A stretch of DNA of 64,000 bases from Paenibacillus sp. PL2-23 (GCF_040834005.1 NZ_CP162129.1:385501-449500); one strand, 5' to 3'; shown: positions 29,950 to 37,641, counted from the stretch's first letter. Numbers and translations: made by a program. Notes: generated from the letters alone by a model not told the origin.

Positions 29950-30354
29950 TCAATTGTCTCTTACATTCAGTTCTTTTTTAATAAAAGCTTCTACCTCGCT
30001 TAAATAAGGGGATTTATAGACGAGTCCATCCTTATTCATTAGGACATACATCGGGTATGTCGATATATCCAATATTTTTAATGTTTTACTCAGTTGTTTG
30101 TTGTAAGGGTGTCCATTCATTTCTGTGACATTATCCAGAATTACTTGGTTAGAATGTACGAAGGATTGTATTTCTTTCATCTCGGCACTAGGTGTATCGC
30201 CATTATGGTAAAACAAATGAAGCTTATAATTACTGTGTTGAGGTTTCAAATCCTCAATGGCCTCTTCGTACTTTGAACCATTGCATCCACTAAGAACAAA
30301 GATTACTAAAGAGCCCATAAACAAAAGCTTGAACAATCGTCCTGTTAGCTCCAT
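29950..30354 (-). CDS. Lipoprotein with thioredoxin-like fold, CxxC absent
   Basis: 134 residues. A lipoprotein signal ends in VLSGC. The mature chain follows a thioredoxin order: HLFYHNGDTPSAEMKEIQSF at the usual active-site helix, then DISTYPMYVLMNKDGLVYKSPYL with the cis-Pro strand (TYP). The CxxC pair is replaced by GDTPS, so it cannot be a disulfide exchange enzyme. GGAGGTGGATAT lies before the ATG. It is the first of the minus-strand island genes and clearly AT-richer than the core genes. The role is unknown and the fold is inferred from pattern only. Confidence 0.6.
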   Translation of the reverse strand: MELTGRLFKLLFMGSLVIFVLSGCNGSKYEEAIEDLKPQHSNYKLHLFYHNGDTPSAEMKEIQSFVHSNQVILDNVTEMNGHPYNKQLSKTLKILDISTYPMYVLMNKDGLVYKSPYLSEVEAFIKKELNVRDN

Positions 30355-30395
30355 ATATCCACCTCCGTATATATAAATAAACGAGCATAAAGTTA

Positions 30396-30720
30396 AGATG
30401 TTTCGCTTTTCTGCCCGTTAGATTAATCTCCTTGCCCATTAACGCTTAGAAATGAGTCGCAGTACGACGAGCTGGCGCATCAGAGAGGAATAGTCAAATC
30501 GGCAGAAATCGAAGTTTATCATTTAGGACGTTTACGAGAACTAAAATATCCGCCTGCAATAATAATCACTGCAACAACAATAACCCACCAAACTAACCCC
30601 ATGTAAACACCGCCTTTAAAAGAAATGTAACACAAGTCGAGATAGAGGTTAATGCGCAGTACGACGAGTTGTTGAAGGGCGAAGCGGCTCAATTGCTGCA
30701 ACAGCGACATGCCGTGTCGT
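30396..30720. repeat. Duplicated block, copy 1 (about 325 bp)
   Basis: Nearly identical to 32164-32487 at a constant offset of 1768 bp; only a few substitutions are visible (for example CCTTTAAAAG versus CCTTTGAAAG). It holds the conserved upstream motif CTGCCCGTTAG, the block CATTAACGCTTAGAAATGAG, a 27-codon membrane ORF on the minus strand, and the entry into 51-bp repeats. Confidence 0.85.
30519..30602 (-). CDS. 27-residue single-helix membrane peptide, copy 1
   Basis: The ATG at 30602 is preceded by AAAGGCGGTG, a fair ribosome binding site. The 27 residues form one membrane helix (GLVWWVIVVAVIIIAGGYF) and a basic tail SSRKRPK. The ORF is intact in both copies of the duplicated block. The look is that of small type-I toxin-like or regulatory membrane peptides, but no function can be assigned. 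Confidence 0.5.
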   Translation of the reverse strand: MGLVWWVIVVAVIIIAGGYFSSRKRPK

Positions 30721-31190
30721 TGTTGCCTCAACTAGCTACTCTTTCGTGACCATAACGATCTGTCGTGTCGTTGTTGAAGGCAAAAGTGCCTCAGTTGCTG
30801 CAACAGCGACATGCCGTGTCGTTATAGCTCCAACTAGCTGCTCTTTCGTGGCCGTAACGATCTGTCGTGTCGCTGTTGAAGGCCAAAGTGTCTCCATTGC
30901 AGCAACAACGACATGTCGTATCGTTGTAGCTCTAACTAGCTACTCTTTCGTGACCATAACGATCTGTCGTGTCGCTGTTGAAGGCCAAAGTGGCTCTATT
31001 GCTGCAACAACGACATGTCGTATCGTTATAGCTCTAACTAGCTACTCTTTCGTGGGAATAACGATCTGTCGTGTCGCTGTTGAAGGCCGAAGTGGCTCCA
31101 TTGCTGCAACAACGACATGTCGTGTCGTTATAGCTCTAACTAGCCACTCTTTCGTGGGAATAACGATCTGTCGTGTCGCTGTTGAATCTT
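30655..31190. repeat. Family A array, higher-order 102-bp units (about five)
   Basis: The mark CGATCTGTCGTGTCG recurs five times at 102-bp steps. Each unit is two diverged 51-bp halves with related cores (AACGACATGTCGTATCGTTAT and AACGATCTGTCGTGTCGCTG). ACGACATGTCGT is a perfect 12-bp palindrome. The orientation is opposite to the 41.5-kb array: the reverse complement of that array aligns over CTCTTTCG, TAACGA and GTGTCG-TGTTG. There is no gene in this 690-bp gap; an open frame of 166 codons across it is explained by the period being a multiple of three. Confidence 0.8.
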
Positions 31191-31290
31191 ATTGCGACAG
31201 AGCGAAGCAAGTATCTTATAAATCTGAAAAACCGTCTCTGTCTTAGGGCGAGTTAATTGAGTTATCGTTCTCCGTTACCTTATCGAAACT

Positions 31291-31581
31291 TCAAAAAGTC
31301 TGATGTACCTTAAACGCAACGTTAGCCATTTCTTTAAGTTTTTCTATGTCTAATCCTTCAATATCATAATCCTCAATGACATGCTCGAAGTAAGACCAAT
31401 CGTCACTCTGTTCAATTAACTTGATTTCTTTTATTAGTTCTGAAAACGTGTCAAAACCTTCAATATCAATGTATAGTCTTGCTAGCTTTTCAAATCCAAC
31501 TTCATCTGCAATTTGACCTGTTGTAGAAAAACTAACAATGTAGTGTTCAAAATAATTTTCAGGATACTTATTATTCTCCAC
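31291..31581 (-). CDS. Small acidic protein of unknown function
   Basis: 96 residues, acidic and rich in aromatic residues (MENNKYPENYFEHYIVSFST; DDWSYFEHVIEDYDIEGLD), predicted soluble and mostly helical. It lies between related repeat blocks with a degenerate terminator hairpin (31228-31252) right after the stop. Size, acidity and setting resemble immunity-type proteins in accessory islands, but I do not recognise a family. Confidence 0.6.
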   Translation of the reverse strand: MENNKYPENYFEHYIVSFSTTGQIADEVGFEKLARLYIDIEGFDTFSELIKEIKLIEQSDDWSYFEHVIEDYDIEGLDIEKLKEMANVAFKVHQTF

Positions 31582-31707
31582 TAATAACTCACCTCGGAAG
31601 TTTCGAGTTTCAGTTTGTAGAATTAAAGATCAGTTATATGAACTAACAAAAGCAGCTGAGCTGGCTGCCGTTAGGTCGTGGTACTATCATGCTCCGATAG
31701 TTGAACG

Positions 31708-32085
31708 TCATTGTCCCTCAGTTATCAACACAATCTCCTTTGCTGTAAGAATGAAAGGACCACTCTTACTCTGTTCATATTTTTTCCTGATGTCTACTGG
31801 TTTTTCTAAAATAACGCTAACGGTCGAACTAAGTGATATGTCATCTGCATGCAATGAGTTACCGTTGACTTCTCGAAAAATCGTCTCTTCAGTGTACTGA
31901 ACATTACAAAGGTATCCGATAGCATTCAAATTACCTTTTATCCCTTTGGTCGCAGCGTCAGAGCAACCGATAAGAAAACCTTTATCTTGTATGGTATTGA
32001 CTTCTCCTACAAATGAACGAACAGGGTTCCCGCAACTCACCAATATTATAGTGAGAAATATCAGTACCGCTAATAACCGTGCCAT
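31708..32085 (-). CDS. Short lipoprotein, paralogue of the lipoprotein at 36.3-37.1 kb
   Basis: 125 residues with a lipoprotein signal ending LVSCG. The mature chain (FVGEVNTIQDKGFLIGCSD...GYLCNVQYTEETIF...SSTVSVILEKP) matches the first half of the 264-residue lipoprotein encoded at 36260-37054 (FEGRIEGLTDQGLLVGCSE...GHICRVELTDDTII...DSTVQIVINEP). Two cysteines (GCS and C-x-V) are shared. Function unknown; the repeated strand pattern suggests a small beta domain on the cell surface. Confidence 0.7.
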   Translation of the reverse strand: MARLLAVLIFLTIILVSCGNPVRSFVGEVNTIQDKGFLIGCSDAATKGIKGNLNAIGYLCNVQYTEETIFREVNGNSLHADDISLSSTVSVILEKPVDIRKKYEQSKSGPFILTAKEIVLITEGQ

Positions 32086-32163
32086 ATCTCACCTCCATAT
32101 AAGTGAAACGAAAATAATGCACGTATGGTTGCTGAAAGCTGCCCGTCAGCGCAACGCTAATAC

Positions 32164-32487
32164 AGATGTTTCGCTTTTCTGCCCGTTAGATTAATCTCCT
32201 TGCCCATTAACGCTTAGAAATGAGTCGCAGTACGACGAGCTGGCGCATCAGAGAGGAATAGTCAAATCGGCAGAAATCGAAGTTTATCATTTAGGACGTT
32301 TACGAGAACTAAAATATCCGCCTGCAATAATAATCACTGCAACAACAATAACCCACCAAACTAACCCCATGTAAACACCGCCTTTGAAAGAAATTTAATA
32401 CAAGTCGAGATAGAGGTTAATGCGCAGTGCGACGAGTTGTTGAAGGCAAAAGCGGTTCAGTGCTGCAACAGCGACATGCCGTATCGT
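32164..32487. repeat. Duplicated block, copy 2 (about 325 bp)
   Basis: Copy of 30396-30720. It ends in one family A 51-bp core (CAACAGCGACATGCCGTATCG) and then the block TATTGCGACAGAGAGGAGCA found downstream of other island genes. Confidence 0.85.
32287..32370 (-). CDS. 27-residue single-helix membrane peptide, copy 2
   Basis: Identical in its 27 codons to the copy at 30519-30602, again with AAAGGCGGTG before the ATG although the DNA just upstream has diverged slightly. Preservation of the frame and binding site in both copies mildly supports real translation. Confidence 0.5.
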   Translation of the reverse strand: MGLVWWVIVVAVIIIAGGYFSSRKRPK

Positions 32488-32546
32488 TGTAGAATCATAT
32501 TGCGACAGAGAGGAGCAGGTGTCTTATGAATTTTCACCAATAAGAA

Positions 32547-32566
32547 AACCGCCTATGAAGGCGGTC
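32547..32566 (-). terminator. Terminator after the interrupted HAD gene
   Basis: On the minus strand GACCGCCTTCATAGGCGGTT is followed by TTCTT; it lies 20 bp after the HAD stop. A related hairpin is at 35097-35122. Confidence 0.7.
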
Positions 32567-32585
32567 AATTGAGCTATAGTACTCG

Positions 32586-33032
32586 TTAGCTTAATAATTT
32601 ATCTCTAATTCCAACAACATCATTAACAATAAAAGTTGGCTTAGATTGAATTATTTCGTCTAATGACCCATATCCATATGTTACTCCAATGGAACTAATA
32701 CCTGTATTATCTGCTCCAACTATGTCATGTTTTCTATCGCCAATCATAATAAACTCTTCTCTTTCATGGTCATTGTACCTGTCCAAAATATACTGAATAA
32801 TATCTGTCTTGGCAGTCATTGTTCCATCAAGATTACTACCTACAACAAGTTCAAAATATTGATCAATGCTAAAATATTGCAATATTTTTTCGGCGAAAAC
32901 AGTAGGTTTAGATGTTGCTACTACCAACTTCTTTTGATGCTCTTTTAGTTGTATCAGAAGCTCGGCAATCCCAGGATATATTTCATTTTCAAACATTCCT
33001 TTTTCTTTAAATCTTTCCCTGTAATACTCAAT
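32586..33032 (-). pseudogene. HAD hydrolase, 3' part (interrupted by an IS)
   Basis: This is the C-terminal part of a haloacid-dehalogenase-type phosphatase: YYRERFKEKGMFENEIYPG, motif II VVATSKPTVFAEKIL and motif III/IV FIMIGDRKHDIVGA. Joined to 34695-34906 after removal of the IS and one ATTGA copy, it gives exactly 218 codons in frame. The whole resembles phosphoglycolate phosphatase/PpaX-like enzymes. An in-frame ATG (32996) exists, but the product would lack motif I and be inactive. Confidence 0.85.
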
Positions 33033-34694
33033 CCTGAATCCGTGACAGCTTAGGTCCCCTACCTCCTAGGCAGTCCGTATTTTGGAAAACAGGCGTAGAA
33101 GATTGTGTATCTTACAACATTCCCATCTTCGGATTCAAACAAGAAGCGCTTTTCACAGGAAGCAAGGCATGCGAAATAAACCTCCTTTTTTACAGGGGGG
33201 AGGCGACTGGTGGCTGTGCTTGCGTTTCATTCACAATAATCAGGCAAATGCCTGGTAGATTCGACGAACGGTTTGGAACCATGGACTGTAACGGCCGAAA
33301 TTGAAGGACGTTTGTCGGGCATGGCGGCTGACTCTAGCTGCGATGTAGATGATGTTCTGAATGACAGTTCGGATACGACGGCGCCCGACGCCTCCACGAA
33401 TCGGTGCATCATCTTGACGTAAGCTTTCTTGTCCCATGATGCGAAGCAGGTTATAGGCGAATACGCCAGCGTGCAGGACTAGCTCATTCGTATCGAACTT
33501 GCCTGCCGGCAATCGCTCCAAATCTAGATCGGTCTTAAGCTCACTATGAAATTGCTCGCTTGTGCCATGATCGCGATAAAGCTCAATGACACGCCATGGC
33601 GAGCAAGTCAGAGATGTCCAGTAAACGTTCACTTCCACATCTGGAAACATGAGCACCTGCCCATCCCGATCGATCGTACGCACGATGACTTGGAACACTT
33701 GACGCAGGTTACAATCGAAGTCTTTCTGTGGAAATGTAATCGCGCCGATGTAGGTGGTCTTCCCAGGGCGTTGCTCACAAGATATCCCTTTGTCTTCGGC
33801 TACTCGCAGCCAGCTTTCTTTGGAAGCGCCGCGAAGATTGACTTTAATGATGTAGTCAACCTCTTTCTCCGCGTGGCAAACTTGCAAGTTTTCAAGACTA
33901 TCGTGAGCAGAATCCATACGGACGAGTAGACGATCACTTGTAATGCGACGAGCGTAATGAATCGTTTCCCGAAGGAAATCAGCACCATCTTTCTGGCTGT
34001 GTGTACTACCTTCACGCAATTGAAGATTTACGCCATACCCTTCTCGGCCCAAATAGGCAAAGATGGGGGCATATCCAAATGTTCCTTTGTACGTGAGGGA
34101 GACACCTTCTTTTTTCGTGCCGGAGTTATCGAACGGCGAAACGTCAATGTCCAGCGGTATGACCGTATGCTCGCCTGCGTCAAGTCCAGTTACCGGGGCA
34201 TTGAGGTTTCGGATGAGGTCGGCAGATTCCTGCAACAGAATGTCATTCCAATTGGCATCTATTGTTTGTGCAGCGGCATCCAGTCGCTGACGGAGCGTAG
34301 GGCTTGAAGGCACTTTGCGAATACCTAGGCATGTTTGAAACACCGTATCTTTGCGAAAAGGCTCGATGTGGTCGAAATCGCTTTTACCTTGGCAGAGCAG
34401 ACCAAGATAGCTTTTCATGACTTCGCCGTTCCCGTGGATCGGATTCTCCATTCCTTTAACGGCTGAGCGATTAAGACGCTGAGACAACTGTGTATGGGAA
34501 AGCAGCGCACCGACCGCAGCCAAGCCTGCATGCGTTGTTAAGAGGATTTCCTTAGATTGGGTGAATTGGATCTTCATATTCAGCACCTCGTTGGTGAAAG
34601 TAGATAATAAGCGATTATCTTTAATTTTCGACTTCAGAGATGCATTTTCCTTTAAATATCTCGGTTTTTATAAACTTTGTATCACGGATTCAGG
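33033..34694 (-). mobile_element. IS1380-family insertion sequence (1662 bp)
   Basis: The ends are inverted repeats: CCTGAATCCGTGACAG at 33033 and, read inward from 34694, CCTGAATCCGTGATAC. A 5-bp duplication TCAAT (33028-33032 and 34695-34699) flanks it exactly. One transposase gene fills it. Excision with one duplication copy restores the HAD reading frame, so the insertion is recent and precise. Confidence 0.93.
33240..34577 (-). CDS. IS1380-family transposase
   Basis: 445 residues, DDE-type. It begins KIQFTQSKEILLTTHAGLAAV. It carries IPLDIDVSPFDNSGTKKEG around the first Asp, LLVRMDSAHDS with the second Asp, and IELYRDHGTSEQFHSELKTDLDLERLPAGKFDTNELVLH around the Glu, the standard IS1380 signature. 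GAGGTGCTGAAT precedes the ATG at 34577. The frame is full length, so the element may be active. Confidence 0.93.
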   Translation of the reverse strand: MKIQFTQSKEILLTTHAGLAAVGALLSHTQLSQRLNRSAVKGMENPIHGNGEVMKSYLGLLCQGKSDFDHIEPFRKDTVFQTCLGIRKVPSSPTLRQRLDAAAQTIDANWNDILLQESADLIRNLNAPVTGLDAGEHTVIPLDIDVSPFDNSGTKKEGVSLTYKGTFGYAPIFAYLGREGYGVNLQLREGSTHSQKDGADFLRETIHYARRITSDRLLVRMDSAHDSLENLQVCHAEKEVDYIIKVNLRGASKESWLRVAEDKGISCEQRPGKTTYIGAITFPQKDFDCNLRQVFQVIVRTIDRDGQVLMFPDVEVNVYWTSLTCSPWRVIELYRDHGTSEQFHSELKTDLDLERLPAGKFDTNELVLHAGVFAYNLLRIMGQESLRQDDAPIRGGVGRRRIRTVIQNIIYIAARVSRHARQTSFNFGRYSPWFQTVRRIYQAFA

Positions 34695-34906
34695 TCAATT
34701 GCAGACTTTGTTTGCTCCTCATCGAAAGAATATACAGTCGAAAATGTTTCTTGAAGCGGAGGACCAATAAAGGGTTCAAGCTCATCTAGCTCAGATACCA
34801 ATATCCCCATTTTCTCCAGGGCATATTGTACGCATTTGGTAATACCAATTTTCGGGTCGGTCAATGTACCATCTAGGTCAAACAGAATTACTTTGTATTT
34901 ATTCAT
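34695..34906 (-). pseudogene. HAD hydrolase, 5' part (interrupted by an IS)
   Basis: The N-terminal part begins MNKYKVILFDLDGTLTDPKIG, with motif I DxDGT intact, then the cap-domain start FIGPPLQETFSTVYSFDEEQ. The frame runs into the IS right end and stops at 34682. ATG 34906 follows AGAGGGG; in-frame codons upstream (from 34936) lack such a site. Confidence 0.88.
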
Positions 34907-34974
34907 AGTTACCCCTCTAATTTTCATTTTATACATTAATTCGACAGTCCATAATGAAGCTCCTCTATCGTGTT

Positions 34975-35150
34975 AAACTGCCAGTTAGTTTAAATTCCTT
35001 CTCCATTAACGCTTAGAAATGAGTCGCAGTACGACGAGAAAGTGCATAAGAATCTTATTGCGACAGAGAGAGACAAGCAGGTATCTAATAAATCTGAAAA
35101 ACCGCCTCTGTGGCAGGGCGGTCACTTGAGCTATCGTTCTCCGATAGCTT
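34975..35150. repeat. Island repeat block between cassettes (motif, core and terminator)
   Basis: It contains CTGCCAGTTAG, then CATTAACGCTTAGAAATGAG and TCGCAGTACGACGAG, identical to parts of the blocks at 30.4 and 32.2 kb. CTTATTGCGACAGAGAG and AAATCTGAAAAACCG follow, as at 31.19-31.25 kb. Here the two parts are fused directly, without the 27-codon ORF or 51-bp units. GTCGCA and TGCGAC form an inverted pair about 36 bp apart. Confidence 0.75.
35097..35122 (-). terminator. Island-type terminator
   Basis: On the minus strand ACCGCC-(CTGCCACAGA)-GGCGGT is followed by TTTTTCAGATTT. It stands downstream of the remnant gene at 35151-35290. Confidence 0.7.
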
Positions 35151-35290
35151 AAATCATCTCTCTCGGGATCGTACTCCTCCTCAACAAGTGGAATAAATGA
35201 TGACACTAAAGTATTCGATTCACGTGTTAACGTGCCGCGAGCAAACTTCCATATGACGAACTTGTTGCTATCATCAGTATATAAGGGCTG
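35151..35290 (-). pseudogene. Gene remnant (C-terminal fragment, unidentified)
   Basis: An open minus-strand frame reads YTDDSNKFVIWKFARGTLT, then VSSFIPLVEEEYDPERDDL, with protein-like composition, but has no start, no binding site and no stop before the repeat block. It occupies the position a cassette gene would have, between an upstream CTGCCC-type motif (about 35335, TTCCCAGTTAG) and a terminator. I cannot name the family. Confidence 0.3.
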
Positions 35291-35514
35291 CGGAGGAGTC
35301 ACACAACATTATCATTGCCTTAGGGAACTATAGTTCAGTTCCCAGTTAGTTTAATCTGATTTACGAAAGCGCGTAAAATCAAGCACTATTGACAGCATCA
35401 TATGGGAACCATAATCATTGATGGAGAGGAGAAATCAACGACAGTGCTGGATGGTAAACGAACGATGAATGGGTCGTAGCATTGAAGCTTGAATCGGTCA
35501 AAAAATGCTATTAG

Positions 35515-35547
35515 TTAAAAGAAAAGACAGCGGATATTGATCCGCTG
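35515..35547 (-). terminator. Terminator of the DinB-like gene
   Basis: CAGCGGAT pairs perfectly with ATCCGCTG; on the minus strand it is followed by TCTTTTCTTTT. It lies 55 bp after the DinB-like stop. The 35303-35514 stretch holds nothing else recognisable. Confidence 0.75.
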
Positions 35548-35601
35548 CCGACATAACTATATTCAGGGATTGTTCTCCGTTATTTGAATCAGAGAAAGTG
35601 T

Positions 35602-36063
35602 TCAAAGTCTCTGATTAACTACACGAAGCATCTCATCCATCTTCCCTGCGTGGAATGATTCATGAACAATGACAAACCCTGCACACTCGCCGTAGGTTGC
35701 GAAACCGAAGAACGGAGGATCCAGACGGACGTCGAACTGCTCGGTCGGAATGGCACGGAAGCGTTCTTGTTGAATCTTCAACAGCATAATAAGTTCTATC
35801 CAAGTAGGAGGCGTGTCAATCCAATCGCTTGGCTTCGATCCCGAATCGAACCACCCAGTGAATGAAGAAGGAAGCGATCCTGAAGGAAAAGGCACTTGAA
35901 ACAACATTCGCTCCGCCACTGTGAGGATATGTCCAAGCTGCCAACGGATCGTGTTACTGAACTCCTGTAATTGAACATCAACAAGTTCTATGGGGCACGA
36001 TTCAGCGACATCGAGGGACCAGCTCCGCGCCATGTCCAGTTGAAATCTTATTGGATGATTCAT
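35602..36063 (-). CDS. DinB superfamily protein
   Basis: 153 residues, a four-helix bundle of the DinB/YfiT type. Metal-binding histidines are in IRWQLGHILTVAERML and in the C-terminal helix FVIVHESFHAGKMDEMLRV, giving the usual three-His site. Members are metal-dependent transferases or thiol-handling enzymes; the substrate is unknown. ATG 36063 was chosen because AGGAGG lies 6 bp upstream. It is an island gene with its own terminator. Confidence 0.85.
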   Translation of the reverse strand: MNHPIRFQLDMARSWSLDVAESCPIELVDVQLQEFSNTIRWQLGHILTVAERMLFQVPFPSGSLPSSFTGWFDSGSKPSDWIDTPPTWIELIMLLKIQQERFRAIPTEQFDVRLDPPFFGFATYGECAGFVIVHESFHAGKMDEMLRVVNQRL

Positions 36064-36259
36064 GAAATACCTCCTAAACTCCAATTATTTCACTTACAGC
36101 ATTAATAGTAACAATTGTTTCCTATTGTAATTTCTCTTAAATTGCTCAGATTTGAGTTATCTGGGCCCTTTAGCTTAAAAGGCTGCGAAACATTCATTTG
36201 GAGCCTCAGCATTGTCTTAAAGTGGCTAATATCTCCCGTCAACGCTAATACAGATCAAC

Positions 36260-37054
36260 CTATTCGTCCTTCACCTCAATAGTGATGGGGTTTTTACGGT
36301 CAGCGCTTAACAGGCTCACAAGCCATATGGAGGACTCGGCGTTATAGGCTGTATTTGTGACAATCGCAAACTGCTCCTCGGGCAGCTCGAATGTAGCGAT
36401 CGCTTTGCGAATGGCCTCGTCTTCGTCTAGAGCGGCTCCTTTTGGCTTTTGGTGCAAATAAATGTCCATATGCTCCGCGTATGAATCCCGCAGCTGGTCA
36501 AATTGTACTTTCACCTTCATTCCAGCTTGGAGTGGCTGCGGCGGGTCATCGATGGTAAACCACACGGCGGCGTAGTAATCGGACAGGCCGCGATTTGAGC
36601 CCAACTCCTCTGGTTCCGAAGAGACAACCAGTATTCGATCTCCGTCCATTTTAGTCAAATAACCAATGAACCCTTCAGCCAGCGGCTCATCGTTCATTAA
36701 GGTAATCTCCTCAGCGATAAGCGGTTGACGCTCTTTGTCATTGACATAGTCTCTAAAACGAAGGGGCTCGTTGATGACAATCTGGACAGTGGAGTCCATC
36801 CACAGCTGCTTTACAGTTAAAGGGTCGCCGTTCTTATCCTGGATGATGGTATCATCTGTAAGCTCAACTCTGCAGATGTGCCCTACATCCTCGGCCGCGT
36901 GGGCGCCACGATTGACTTCCTCGGAGCAGCCTACAAGCAAGCCTTGATCTGTTAATCCCTCGATCCTGCCTTCAAACGTATCGGACTTCTTCTGGCACCC
37001 TGTTAGCATCATAACGGCGAAGAGCAGCAGCCCCATACATACGAGCTTCTTCAT
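36260..37054 (-). CDS. Lipoprotein with two beta-rich domains, paralogue of 31708-32085
   Basis: 264 residues with a lipoprotein signal ending MLTGC. The first half (about 25-125) matches the 125-residue island lipoprotein. A further segment starts FIGYLTKMDGDRILVVSSEPEE, which repeats the F-x-G-x-(x)6-(D/G)-x-(I/L)-(L/V)-V pattern and has AVWFTIDD and GMKVKVQFDQLRDSYAEHMDIYLHQKP, much like small DUF3221-type Bacillus proteins. The last part (AIRKAIATFELPEEQFAIVTNTAYNAESSIWLVSLLS) is a separate alpha/beta tail. Function unknown. Its GC content is closer to the core genome, so it may be the parental copy. Confidence 0.7.
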   Translation of the reverse strand: MKKLVCMGLLLFAVMMLTGCQKKSDTFEGRIEGLTDQGLLVGCSEEVNRGAHAAEDVGHICRVELTDDTIIQDKNGDPLTVKQLWMDSTVQIVINEPLRFRDYVNDKERQPLIAEEITLMNDEPLAEGFIGYLTKMDGDRILVVSSEPEELGSNRGLSDYYAAVWFTIDDPPQPLQAGMKVKVQFDQLRDSYAEHMDIYLHQKPKGAALDEDEAIRKAIATFELPEEQFAIVTNTAYNAESSIWLVSLLSADRKNPITIEVKDE

Positions 37055-37257
37055 TGTACACCTCCATTATTTGGCGATAAATCCTACATCTAAACGCGGT
37101 CGCTCATCTTTGAATGGCCTCGATAGAGGATTGCTCACAATTCCTATATTATTACTAACGTCTGTTGCCTGATCGATGTTTCAACTGCTCCCCTACAACA
37201 GGAAGAATGGTATAATAGCGACAATGGAACTTGTACCTGCGGAGGAGCTGGCTGCGT

Positions 37258-37641
37258 ATGAAGTCGAAAAAGGGATTGGACATGCTGGAGCGGGTGCGCG
37301 CCATCTGCGCGACGCTGCCAGAGGTGGAAGAGATCGTCGACGGGTTTGGCCAAGACGTGATGAAGGTTAGGGGAAAGACGTTCATTATGATGAGTGAAGG
37401 CAATAGCTTTGCTGGACTGCACATCAAGTCGGACAAGGAACAGCAGTATGTGCTGCTGCAGCAGGGCGGCTATGTGAAGACGCCCTATATCGGCCAGCAT
37501 GGCTGGGTATCGCTCGATAACGACGCAGAACCGGACTGGGATGAAATAACGGATTTAGTCCGAACCGCCTATTTGCTCGCTGCGCCGAAGCGTTTGGTGA
37601 AGCAGATACTGGCGAGCGAGCAGGCAGGAGCAGGGGGATGA
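37258..37641 (+). CDS. MmcQ/YjbR family protein
   Basis: About 127 residues with the MmcQ/YjbR double-wing fold (LERVRAICATLPEVEEIVDGFGQDVMKVRGKTFIMMSEG; YVKTPYIGQHGWVSLDND; ITDLVRTAYLLAAPKRLVKQI). The family is described as DNA-binding-like but is not functionally defined. TATAAT at 37211-37216 is the probable -10; GGAGG 12 bp before ATG 37258 is the ribosome site. An upstream ATG at 37231 is less likely. Confidence 0.8.
   Translation: MKSKKGLDMLERVRAICATLPEVEEIVDGFGQDVMKVRGKTFIMMSEGNSFAGLHIKSDKEQQYVLLQQGGYVKTPYIGQHGWVSLDNDAEPDWDEITDLVRTAYLLAAPKRLVKQILASEQAGAGG

Noticed and set aside
30411..30421. Integron attC core site (GTTAGAT resembles GTTRRRY)
   Set aside because: The orientation relative to the genes is the reverse of true cassettes, other copies deviate from the consensus, and no integrase or full attC fold was found.
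30746..31246. A 166-codon frame with 34-residue repeats
   Set aside because: The frame stays open because the repeat period (102) is a multiple of three; there is no ribosome binding site, and the tail runs into the terminator-type block.
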